Below are positions 17,529 to 26,550 of a DNA stretch of 37,810 nt, one piece after another. The first letter of the stretch is position 1. The number at the start of each line of letters is the position of its first letter. This stretch comes from Acidobacteriota bacterium (GTDB lineage Bacteria; Acidobacteriota; Aminicenantia; Aminicenantales; Saccharicenantaceae), in contig JADBLN010000063.1 of the NCBI GenBank assembly GCA_014894455.1, positions 42,913-80,722 of the forward strand, given 5' to 3'. The notes under the pieces are model-generated. The model had not been told where the DNA came from, did no database searches, and worked only from the letters and a program-made list of their open reading frames with translations. The position numbers were made by a program, and so were the translations under genes.

Positions 17529-19460
17529 ATGAGAAGAACGATGGTTGTCTTGATCGCGCTGGTTCTGATAGCGGTCGGTGTCTACGCCCAGGACACGAAG
17601 GCCCCGACCCCGCAGGATACAAAAGAGATCAAGGACGCGAAATACACGAACGAATCCGTTGCCCGCCTGAGCTTCGTCGAGGGGAAGGCGTTCGTCCAGA
17701 GGGCGTCCGACCTCGGCTACGAGGAAGGGGCCCTCAACATGCCCGTCAGCGAGGGCGACCGGATCGGCACGGCGGACGGCCGGGCCGAGATCCACTTCGG
17801 CAAGGGCAATTATATCCGGCTCGACAACGACACCAAGCTCGACGTCCTGAACCTGCCCAAAAAGGAAGACGACGTCACGCGGCTCCGGGTCTGGTCGGGG
17901 AACATCTACCTCGTCGTGGGCACGCTGAAGAAGGAAAAGGGGATCGAGCTCCACACGGCCGATTCCTCTTTCTACGTCCTCGACCGCGGCATCTACCGGA
18001 TGGACGTCCGGGAAAACAGGGACACGGAGATCCAGGTCTATCAGGGGCTCATCGAAGCCGCCGGCGAGGAGGGCTCGACCCTGCTCAAGGCGTCCCAGCG
18101 GCTCGAGGTCTCCGAGGGCCGCTTCGCCTCGAAGCCGTCATCGTTCATCGCGGTGGCCGACGACAGTTTCGACAAGTTCAACGAGTCCCGGAATTCCGTG
18201 ACCGGCCGGCAGTACGCCAAGAGTCACATGCCCGAGGAACTCTCGGACTTCGAAGCCGAGCTCGACGACAACGGCGAGTGGATGTACCTCGCTCCCTACG
18301 GCAACGTCTGGGTGCCGGGCGGGGTCGACGAAGACTGGCGCCCCTACAACAACGGCCGTTGGACCTGGCTGCCCATGTCCGGGTGGACCTGGTGGCCGTA
18401 TGAGCCTTGGGGCTGGTCGACGTCCCACTACGGACGCTGGCACTGGGGACTCGACCTCGGCTGGTACTGGATCCCCATGAGCATGTGGGGCCCGGCCTGG
18501 GTCAACTGGTGGGGGGATGATTTTTACTTCGGCTGGGCGCCGCTCAGCTACTGGGGCTACCCCGGCATCATCATGGGCGGCCAATACTACGGTCACTATT
18601 ACGGCGCTTACTATCCTTACGAGTCGCGGGCCCTGACCGTCGTTCGCCGCGACCATCTCAGGGACCCCGGTATTTCCCGAAACGCCCTCAGGGGGGATTC
18701 TCTCAAGGGCCTGACCAGGATGAGCCTGACGAGCCGGAACCTCAGCCTCAGGCCGGCGGGGACGAAGATCTCCGTCCAGCCGCTCGGCGGGAACCGGGTC
18801 CTGCTCCGGAAGGACGACCGTTCGACCGGATTCACTCAGAACAAGCGGATCGGCCGCGACGCCCTCGGCACATCTCCGGCGAGCCCCCGGACGATCCGGA
18901 AGCCGGACGCGACGGGTAAATCCCAAGGCCAAACGGCTAAGACTTCGGCCAAACCGCAGACGGTCAAGAGCCCGGATAAGGGCTCGGCCAAGACGTCCAG
19001 CCCGTCCAAGGGATCGGGCTCGGCGGAGCGCAAGATCCGGAAGAAGGACGGGAGCGCCGAAACGGCCTCGAGCGCCTCGAGCGCCGTGGACGGATACAAG
19101 AGCTCGCCGACCGTTTCGAGGACGGCGGCCGGGGTGGGCAGCCCGAAAACGTTCAACGGTTATCCTTCATCCCCCACGATCACGCGACCCAGGTCTTACG
19201 GGGACGGCGGCGCGGCCAGGGCCAGGACCTTTACGGGTCCCTATTCCCGGCCGTCCTCCGTTCGGGGAACGTCGGGAAGCCCGTCCGTCCGTTCGGGGAG
19301 TTCTTCGTCGGGGCGCGGTTCGGCCCGGGTCGGCTCCTCATCTTCGGGCCGGTCGAGCGGCGGGTCGCGCGGCTCCGCCTCCCGCGGCTCGGGGTCGGCG
19401 TCACGGGGCTCGTCTTCGGGCTCCCGAAGCTCCTCGGGCGGCAGCGCGAAAAAAAAGTAG
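17529..19460 (+). CDS. FecR-domain, Trp-rich exported protein
   Basis: The protein (643 aa) has a signal peptide (about 1-20, ending VYAQ). A FecR-like domain follows at about 45-200, with ARLSFVEGKAFVQRA, VSEGDRIGTADGRAEIHF and the beta-sandwich pattern through QRLEVSEGRF. Next comes an extraordinary Trp/Tyr-rich segment (251-342) with 20 tryptophans in 92 residues, like the DUF6600 regions that follow FecR domains in some bacteria. The last third is low-complexity Ser/Gly/Arg/Lys, ending in repeated GSSSGSRSS-type runs and KKK. FecR domains usually sense or bind cell-envelope ligands, but no sigma/FecI-type regulator is adjacent. The start at 17529 is supported by TAGGAG; an upstream frame from 17385 overlaps the deacetylase gene and is unlikely. 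A sigma-54 promoter precedes it. Confidence 0.8.
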   Translation: MRRTMVVLIALVLIAVGVYAQDTKAPTPQDTKEIKDAKYTNESVARLSFVEGKAFVQRASDLGYEEGALNMPVSEGDRIGTADGRAEIHFGKGNYIRLDNDTKLDVLNLPKKEDDVTRLRVWSGNIYLVVGTLKKEKGIELHTADSSFYVLDRGIYRMDVRENRDTEIQVYQGLIEAAGEEGSTLLKASQRLEVSEGRFASKPSSFIAVADDSFDKFNESRNSVTGRQYAKSHMPEELSDFEAELDDNGEWMYLAPYGNVWVPGGVDEDWRPYNNGRWTWLPMSGWTWWPYEPWGWSTSHYGRWHWGLDLGWYWIPMSMWGPAWVNWWGDDFYFGWAPLSYWGYPGIIMGGQYYGHYYGAYYPYESRALTVVRRDHLRDPGISRNALRGDSLKGLTRMSLTSRNLSLRPAGTKISVQPLGGNRVLLRKDDRSTGFTQNKRIGRDALGTSPASPRTIRKPDATGKSQGQTAKTSAKPQTVKSPDKGSAKTSSPSKGSGSAERKIRKKDGSAETASSASSAVDGYKSSPTVSRTAAGVGSPKTFNGYPSSPTITRPRSYGDGGAARARTFTGPYSRPSSVRGTSGSPSVRSGSSSSGRGSARVGSSSSGRSSGGSRGSASRGSGSASRGSSSGSRSSSGGSAKKK

Positions 19461-19479
19461 AAACCCCTTTCCACTATAG

Positions 19480-19530
19480 GGGGCGTCTCTCTCGTCATGG
19501 CCGGTTTGGGAGGGACGCCCCTTTTTTTTT
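19480..19530 (+). terminator. Rho-independent terminator after the FecR-like gene
   Basis: GGGGCGTC (19480-19487) pairs with GACGCCCC (19514-19521), followed by nine T residues at 19522-19530. The loop is long, about 26 bases. It sits 20 bases after the stop codon and ends just before the 3' end of the convergent PBP gene. Confidence 0.75.
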
Positions 19531-19533
19531 ATC

Positions 19534-22026
19534 TCAGCGTTCCTCGCTCGCCTTTTCGCTCGAGTAATAATCCAGGATCCGGAGGTGGTCGGCGAGCGTG
19601 CAGAACCGTGAGGGTTCCGTGCCCGGGAAAAAAACCTCCCGGAACGGATAACGGCAGATGGGGGTGGCCAGCAGTCCGGTTTTCCGGTCGATCTCGACGA
19701 AGACGAGGTTCGGCGGAACCTCGAAATCCGCGGGCTGGAAATCTACGACGCCGTCGCTCGCCGCCTTCTTTCGGACGTCGTCGATGACCCGGCTGAAGAA
19801 ATCCTGCCAGATGGGCAGGGCCGCGGCGGCCCCAGTTTGTCTGCCCCCGAGGGATACCGGCTTGTCGTGGCCGACCCAGACGCCCGCACAAAGGGTCGGC
19901 GAGAAGCCGATGAACCAGGCGTCCGTGTACTTGTCGGTCGTCCCGGTCTTTCCCGCCAGCGGCCAGCCGAGGACGCTGGCCGCCGCCCCCGTTCCCTGCT
20001 CCATGACGCCGCGCATCAGGTGGGTCATCATGTAGGCGGTTTGGGGGGAGACGACTTCATTCGATTCCACCCGCGTCTCTTCGAGAACGTTGCCGTCCTT
20101 GTCTTCGATCCGAGTGATGAAATAAGGCCGGAACCGGACGCCCTTGTCGGGAAACGCCGAGAACGCGGAGACCATTTCGAGCAGGGTGATTTCGAACGTG
20201 CCCAGGCTGAGCGAGAGGTAGGGGTTGAGAGGCGACGTGATCCCGAAGCGGCGGCAGTATTCGACGCCGACCTGGGGCGAGATGAAATCGAGAAGCTTGG
20301 CCGTGACGACGTTCCGTGATTCTTCGAGGCCGATCCGGACCGTGACGGCGCCCTTGTACTTCCGGTCGTAGTTCTTGGGCGACCAGGGTTCGCCGTCCCA
20401 GCGGTCGACGAAAGTCACGGGCTCGTCGGCGATCAGACTGGCCGGGGTAAAGCCGTGCTCGAGGGCGGCGGTGTAGAGGAGGGGCTTGATGGCCGAGCCG
20501 GTCTGCCGCGGCGCCTGGACGGCCCGGTTGAATTGGCTGTCCCGGAAGGAATATCCCCCGACGAGGGCCTTGACCTGACCCGTCTGGGGGTCGATGGCCA
20601 CGAAGCCGCCGTTCCGGAGGGGCTTCTGGTCGAGGGAAACCCGGGCTTCCTTCCCCGACGCGTCGACGGCGTTGACACTGACCTGGACGACGTCGCCGCG
20701 CTTGACGAGGGCGTCCAGGAACCCGGCCTTGGTCCAGCCGATGTCCTTGTTCGTCATCGTCCCGGTGAAATTCTTGACGCGGACCGTGGCCTCGGTCCGC
20801 GATACGGAGAGGATGATCGCGTCGTAGGCCTCCCCGGCCTCGACGGACTGGTTTTCCCAGCTCAAGAGCCACTGGTCTTCGGGTTCGGTCTGAGCGCCGG
20901 CGACAAGGCCTTTCATGACTTCCGGACCGGCCGTGAGCAGGTTCGGCTTGTCCGCCCGCCAGCCGTTCTTCCGTTTCTCGGTATCGCGGAGCCCCGCGTG
21001 CAGGGCCCGCTCCGCGTACCGCTGAAGCGTCGGGTCAAGCGTCGTATAGACCTTGAGTCCGGCCCGATAGAGGCCCTCGACGCCGTAGTTTTTCTCGAGA
21101 TACCGGCGAATCTCTTCGAAGAAGTAAGCGCCGAATTCCGAGCTCGTCCGCCTCAACGGGAGGACGCTCATGGGCCTCTTTTTTGCTTCCTCCCCTTGCG
21201 CCTTGGTCAGATAGTCCTCGGCGGCCATGCGGTTGAGGACGTGGTTGCGGCGGCCGAGGGTCCCTTTCGGGTTCGTATAGGGGGAATATAGGGACGGGCC
21301 GCGGAAGATCCCGGCGATGAGGGCCGCCTCCTCCAGGCTGAGCTCGCCGACGCTCTTGCCGAAGAAGAGGCGGGAGCTCGATTCCACGCCGTAGACCCCG
21401 TGGCCGAGGTAGAAATGGTTGCAATAGAGCGTCAGGATGTCCTGCTTGGAGTACTGCTTTTCGATCTGGATGGAGAGGAAGGCCTCCTTGAGCTTGCGCC
21501 GCAGGCTGACCTCCCGATGGAGGAAGAGCGAGCGGGCCAGTTGCTGAGTGATCGTGCTGCCGCCCTCGGGACGCCGGCCGCTCAGGACCTTGAACAGGTC
21601 CGCCTTGACCGCCCTCAGGACGCCGCGGACATCTACGCCCCGGTGCCGGAAGAAGTTCGGGTCCTCGGTGGCCACGATGGCGTCGACGAGGACCTGGGGA
21701 ATCTGGTCGAACGGGATCTCGACGCGCCGCTCCTCGGCGAACTCCTTGATCGGCTGGCCGTCGGCCGCGTAGACCGTCGTGATGAGCTTGGGCCGGAACG
21801 TGTCCATGTCGCCGACCGGAGGGAGGTCATCCTTGATGGCGAAGTAGGAGCCGACGAACCCTCCCAGGCCGATGGCCAGTCCGGCGAGGGCGGCGATGAG
21901 GAAGGCGCGGAGGACGGTACGCTTCTTGAATTTAAAGATCTTGATCTTGAGCGCTGGGATCTTCAATTTTAGTAACTTTGAGTTGGCGTTCTTCAGGTCC
22001 AGTTGGCTCGGGTCCGGGTTACTCAT
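19534..22026 (-). CDS. Class A penicillin-binding protein (PBP1A type)
   Basis: This bifunctional peptidoglycan synthase of 830 residues has a short basic N terminus, one membrane helix at about 38-62 and a GT51 glycosyltransferase domain (about 75-250). The latter shows the catalytic-Glu motif ATEDPNFFRHRG (Glu121), GGSTITQQLARSLFL and the RRKLKEAFLSIQIEK motif. The transpeptidase domain has SAIK at Ser511-Lys514, SRN at 570-572 and KTG at 693-695. An interdomain segment (about 350-470) looks like an OB-type insert. All catalytic motifs are intact. It is convergent with the FecR-like gene. The upstream spacer to tmk is packed with palindromic repeats, so these two genes are probably not a simple operon. 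No strong ribosome site is visible before the ATG. Confidence 0.93.
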   Translation of the reverse strand: MSNPDPSQLDLKNANSKLLKLKIPALKIKIFKFKKRTVLRAFLIAALAGLAIGLGGFVGSYFAIKDDLPPVGDMDTFRPKLITTVYAADGQPIKEFAEERRVEIPFDQIPQVLVDAIVATEDPNFFRHRGVDVRGVLRAVKADLFKVLSGRRPEGGSTITQQLARSLFLHREVSLRRKLKEAFLSIQIEKQYSKQDILTLYCNHFYLGHGVYGVESSSRLFFGKSVGELSLEEAALIAGIFRGPSLYSPYTNPKGTLGRRNHVLNRMAAEDYLTKAQGEEAKKRPMSVLPLRRTSSEFGAYFFEEIRRYLEKNYGVEGLYRAGLKVYTTLDPTLQRYAERALHAGLRDTEKRKNGWRADKPNLLTAGPEVMKGLVAGAQTEPEDQWLLSWENQSVEAGEAYDAIILSVSRTEATVRVKNFTGTMTNKDIGWTKAGFLDALVKRGDVVQVSVNAVDASGKEARVSLDQKPLRNGGFVAIDPQTGQVKALVGGYSFRDSQFNRAVQAPRQTGSAIKPLLYTAALEHGFTPASLIADEPVTFVDRWDGEPWSPKNYDRKYKGAVTVRIGLEESRNVVTAKLLDFISPQVGVEYCRRFGITSPLNPYLSLSLGTFEITLLEMVSAFSAFPDKGVRFRPYFITRIEDKDGNVLEETRVESNEVVSPQTAYMMTHLMRGVMEQGTGAAASVLGWPLAGKTGTTDKYTDAWFIGFSPTLCAGVWVGHDKPVSLGGRQTGAAAALPIWQDFFSRVIDDVRKKAASDGVVDFQPADFEVPPNLVFVEIDRKTGLLATPICRYPFREVFFPGTEPSRFCTLADHLRILDYYSSEKASEER

Positions 22027-22074
22027 AGCGCTCAGACCATCATAGCAAATCGATCCTTAAAAGACAAAACCGAA

Positions 22075-22105
22075 GAGGGACTGTCCCCAATGGGGGCTGT
22101 CCCTC
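22075..22105. repeat. Small GGGAC-type hairpin upstream of the PBP gene
   Basis: GAGGGACTGTCCCCA and TGGGGGCTGTCCCTC face each other with a very short loop at about 22075-22105. It resembles the GGGACAGTCCC dyad at 10672. It lies about 50 bp upstream of the PBP1A start, on the tmk side. Confidence 0.7.
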
Positions 22106-22137
22106 TTGGCTACGGAAAACGGGCGGATCCGGAGGCC

Positions 22138-22212
22138 GGATTCGGGGACATGTACCGGATTCGGGGACATGTACCGGATCCGGGGACACGTACCGGATCC
22201 GGGGACATGTCC
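22138..22212. repeat. Four tandem 19-bp half-palindrome units
   Basis: The unit GGATTCGGGGACATGTACC is repeated at 22138-22156, 22157-22175, 22176-22194 (with CCGG and CACG variants) and 22195-22212 (last unit one base shorter). Each contains the GGGGACA(T/C)GTACC arm seen in the hairpins elsewhere, here amplified head to tail in the tmk-PBP1A spacer (22027-22387), which holds no gene. Confidence 0.9.
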
Positions 22213-22249
22213 TAAAGGGCCCGGTAAAGGCCCTTTAGGGCGTGTCCCC
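22200..22249. repeat. Large nested hairpin in the tmk-PBP1A spacer
   Basis: Outer arms GGGGACATGTC and GCGTGTCCCC enclose inner arms CTAAAGGGCC and GGCCCTTTAG with a 7-base loop. On the plus strand TTCTTTTT follows, so it may act as a terminator for plus-strand transcripts. It shares its left arm with the fourth tandem unit. Confidence 0.8.
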
Positions 22250-22301
22250 CTTCTTTTTGCGTCCTCGCGCGACGCGTCAACATAAACGCACAGGAGGTTT
22301 A

Positions 22302-22366
22302 AAGAACGGGTAAAGAACGGGGACACAAAGAACGGGGACACGTACCGGAGGTACATGTCCCCATTC
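22302..22366. repeat. Palindromic intergenic repeat, copy with AAAGAACGG tandem
   Basis: GGGGACACGTACC, 3-base loop, GGTACATGTCCCC form a 13-bp stem with one wobble at 22334-22362. The left flank repeats AAAGAACGGG three times (about 22301, 22313 and 22327), the latter two followed by GGACAC. It lies 22 bp from the 3' end of tmk and may help end its transcript. Confidence 0.85.
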
Positions 22367-22387
22367 TTCAAGGATGGGAATTGGAGG

Positions 22388-23005
22388 CTAGGCGCGGGCG
22401 TCGAGAAGCCGAGAGACGGCGGCCCAGATGGTCCGGCCGATCGACCGCCGGTCGCCCCGGCCGTCGAGGTGGACGAACTCCGGACCCTTGAAGCCGCGGA
22501 AGATGCGGGCAACCTGGACGAGGTAGTCCTCACGCTCGAAGAGTTCGTCGCGGGTCTTCCGGCCGCGGATGCGGGCCAGGCCGCCCTTGGCGTCGACATC
22601 GAGGACGACGACCAGGTCGGGCCTCACGGCGAAGGCCTCGTTCATCCGGCGGATCTTGCCCGTGTCGATGCCCTTGGCGCCCTGGTAGGCGATGGTCGAG
22701 AAGTAATACCTGTCGAGGACGACGACCTTGCCGGCCTTTAGCGCCGGGACGAGGTTTATGGCCACGTTTTCCCGCCGGTCCTGGACGAAGAGGTCGAGTT
22801 CCTCGGCCGGCGTCAGCGAATCGGCGCGGGCGGCCAGGCGCTTGACCTCCCGACCCCACCGCCCCCGGGTCGGTTCGCGGAAAAAAGCGGCCTTGTAACC
22901 GCGGTACCTGAGCCGTCTGAGGAGGGAGCGCGCCTGGGTCGTTTTCCCGGAGCCGTCAATCCCTTCGAGGACGACGAGGACGCCTTTTTTGAGCTTGCGG
23001 GGCAT
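22388..23005 (-). CDS. tmk: Thymidylate kinase
   Basis: The 205-residue protein phosphorylates dTMP to dTDP in dTTP synthesis. It has the P-loop GIDGSGKTT at 15-23, the family motif DRYYFSTIAYQG starting at Asp99, and a LID region rich in arginine (RGRKTRDELFERED). Length fits the family. The sequence around the P-loop and the DR motif is normal, although the start of the DRY motif (DRYYFST rather than DRYxxSS) is somewhat divergent. It is read toward the PBP gene but separated from it by a 361-bp repeat-rich spacer, and it is divergent from the htrA gene. Confidence 0.9.
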   Translation of the reverse strand: MPRKLKKGVLVVLEGIDGSGKTTQARSLLRRLRYRGYKAAFFREPTRGRWGREVKRLAARADSLTPAEELDLFVQDRRENVAINLVPALKAGKVVVLDRYYFSTIAYQGAKGIDTGKIRRMNEAFAVRPDLVVVLDVDAKGGLARIRGRKTRDELFEREDYLVQVARIFRGFKGPEFVHLDGRGDRRSIGRTIWAAVSRLLDARA

Positions 23006-23114
23006 GGGAAGGTCATATTAATCCCGTTCGCGGCCGAAAGCAACCGGCCCCCGGACAGGCGGCCCGGGATGCAACCAATGCCGCCAGCCGGGCGTTGGTA
23101 ACAGGTTGGCCGAA

Positions 23115-23143
23115 TTGAAATTTCAGGCCTGATATGGTATTTT
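23115..23143 (+). promoter_or_regulatory. Putative promoter and dyad before htrA
   Basis: TTGAAA (23115-23120), a 17-bp spacer and TATTTT (23138-23143) form a plausible sigma-70 promoter 27 bp before the ATG. The motif TTGAAATTTCA and the nearby TTGAATTTCAAA give an imperfect symmetric arrangement that could be an operator. The -10 match is weak. Confidence 0.4.
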
Positions 23144-23169
23144 TGAATTTCAAACTACGGAGGTACGGC

Positions 23170-24674
<1,505 letters not shown>

Positions 24675-24675
<1 letters not shown>

Positions 24676-25526
24676 TGCGGTTCACCAAGCTCCACGGGCT
24701 CGGCAACGACTTCCTGGTCGCGAGCCCGGGCGGGGAGCCGGCTGTCCCCGAAGCCGGGGAGTTGGCACGGAGGATCTGCGACCGGCACACGGGCGTCGGG
24801 GCCGACGGCCTCATCTTTCTCACCCCTGAAAAGGGTGAGCCCGCCAGGGCCGGGTTCCGGATATTCAACGCCGACGGCAGCGAAGCGGAGATCTCGGGCA
24901 ACGGGCTGCGCTGCGCCGCCGCCTTTCTGGCCTGGAGCGGAGCCGTCACCTCGCCGAAGGTCCTCTTCAGGACGGCGGCGGGAGAGCGGCCGAGCGAGGT
25001 CCTCTCCTCACGGGGCCCCCTTTTCGAGGTCAGGATCGGCCTCGGCGCGCCGCGCCTGGCCTCAAAGGATATCCCGTTCGACGACGATCGAGTCCACGAA
25101 CGGATCGTCGACTACCCTCTGTCCGTGATCCAAAGGACCATTCCGGTCACCTGCGTTTCCATGGGCAACCCCCATTGCAGCCTTTTTTTCGACCATTTTC
25201 CGTCCCGGGGCGAATGGCGCGGCATAGGCGCCGAGATCGAATCGCACCCGTTCTTCCCCAGCAGGACGAACGTCGAATTCATCCGGGTCGTCGGACGGGA
25301 CGAGATCGAGGTCCTCTTCTGGGAGCGCGGCGTGGGGGAAACGCTGGCCTCGGGCACCGGTTCGGCCGCCGCGGCCGTCGCCTCCATGCTCAAGGGCCTC
25401 GTCGACCGCACGGTCACGGTCCGGACGGCCATGGGCAGCCTGAAGGTGGAGTGGTTGGAGGGCGGCGAGGTTTACCAGGTCGGTCCAGCCGAGGTTGTCT
25501 TCTCGGGCGATTATCCGGCGGCCTGA
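24675..25526 (+). CDS. dapF: Diaminopimelate epimerase, second active-site Cys replaced
   Basis: The 283-residue protein matches DapF, which interconverts LL- and meso-diaminopimelate for lysine and peptidoglycan synthesis. Typical motifs are KLHGLGNDF at 5-13, FNADGSEAEISGNGLRC with the first catalytic cysteine Cys80, SMGNPH at 162-167 and ERGVGETLASGTGS at 217-230. In characterised enzymes the last motif reads ACGTG and carries the second catalytic cysteine, but here that residue is Ser226 (codon TCG at 25350). All other signature residues remain. The ATG shares its A with the htrA TGA stop. Either the enzyme works with Cys/Ser, or it acts on another substrate in the same fold. The gene is otherwise intact. 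Confidence 0.88.
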
Positions 25527-25550
25527 GCCCTCACCCTACCCCGGGTTTCA

Positions 25551-26522
25551 TCAGCGGAAATGTTCGAAGCCCCCGGCGCGGAGGGGCTCTTTCTTTTTAT
25601 CGGAACCAACCAGGAAGATCTTTTTGCCGGCGGTGACGCGGCCGATCATCGTCAGCTTGAATCGTGAGGAAAGCTTCCGCACGGTCGCGAGCTTCGCCGG
25701 CCGGACGGTGAACAGGAGCTCGAAGTCCTCTCCCCCGTTGAGAGCCAGCGCCAGCGGGTCCTTCGAGAACCGCCGCAGGGCCGATGAGATCGGAACCCGA
25801 GACGCTTCGACCTCCGCCCCGACGCCGCTTTCCTCGCAGATGTGGGCGAGATCGACGGACAAACCGTCCGAGATATCGATCATCGCCGAGGCGAGCTTTC
25901 TCCGGGCTATAAGCGCGCCCAACTCCAGCTGCGGGACCGGGTCGAGAAAAGCCCTGATGAGCGGCCGTACTCCCCTGCCCTTTTCCTGAAGGCCGCCTTC
26001 CTCGAGCAGCCGGAATCCCTGGGCGGCGTCACCGAGTGTTCCCGAGACGAAAATCCGATCGCCCGCCCTTGCACCGCTTCTCGTCACCGGGGACTTCGCC
26101 TCCCCCGTGACCGTGACGGAGATCATGATCTGGTCGGCTTGAGAGAGGTCTCCTCCGACCAACGCCACTTTGGCCTCGCGGGCCGCGCTCCGGAACCCGG
26201 CCATGAACTTCCGGAGCCAGATCTCTTCGAGGTCCCCTGGCATGGCCATCCCGACGAGCGCGTGCAGGGGACGTCCACCCATGGCGGCGATGTCGCTGAG
26301 GTTGACGTTGAGGGCTTTCCTCCCAAGGAGCCGGGGCGGATAGACGGCCCGCCGAAAATCCTCGTCCTCGACGAGGATGTCCGTCGTCAGCAATAGGGAT
26401 CTCGGGGCTTTGACGAGGGCCGCATCGTCGCCGATGCCTATGAGGATATCCGTCCGCGGTTCGCTGAAGGCACGACGGATCCGCGATATCACCCGCCGCT
26501 CGCCCAGCTCTTTCAGCCGCAT
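25551..26522 (-). CDS. thiL: Thiamine-monophosphate kinase
   Basis: The 323-residue protein phosphorylates thiamine phosphate to thiamine diphosphate, the active coenzyme. Family motifs are present: GIGDDAALV near residue 29, TTDILVEDEDF, LSDIAAMGG, DISDGL and GGEDFELLF. It belongs to the PurM-like (AIR synthase-related) fold. It begins 28 bp after the lon stop codon on the same strand and is probably the last gene of the nrdR-hsp20-lon operon. It is convergent with dapF, with a 24-bp gap. No other thiamine genes lie nearby. Confidence 0.92.
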   Translation of the reverse strand: MRLKELGERRVISRIRRAFSEPRTDILIGIGDDAALVKAPRSLLLTTDILVEDEDFRRAVYPPRLLGRKALNVNLSDIAAMGGRPLHALVGMAMPGDLEEIWLRKFMAGFRSAAREAKVALVGGDLSQADQIMISVTVTGEAKSPVTRSGARAGDRIFVSGTLGDAAQGFRLLEEGGLQEKGRGVRPLIRAFLDPVPQLELGALIARRKLASAMIDISDGLSVDLAHICEESGVGAEVEASRVPISSALRRFSKDPLALALNGGEDFELLFTVRPAKLATVRKLSSRFKLTMIGRVTAGKKIFLVGSDKKKEPLRAGGFEHFR

Positions 26523-26550
26523 CGCGTCCCTCCGGGCGTCCCGGGCCCGG

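Noticed and set aside
22138-22212. Short regular repeats as a possible CRISPR array
   Set aside because: The 19-bp units are directly adjacent with no unique spacers, and no cas gene is present.
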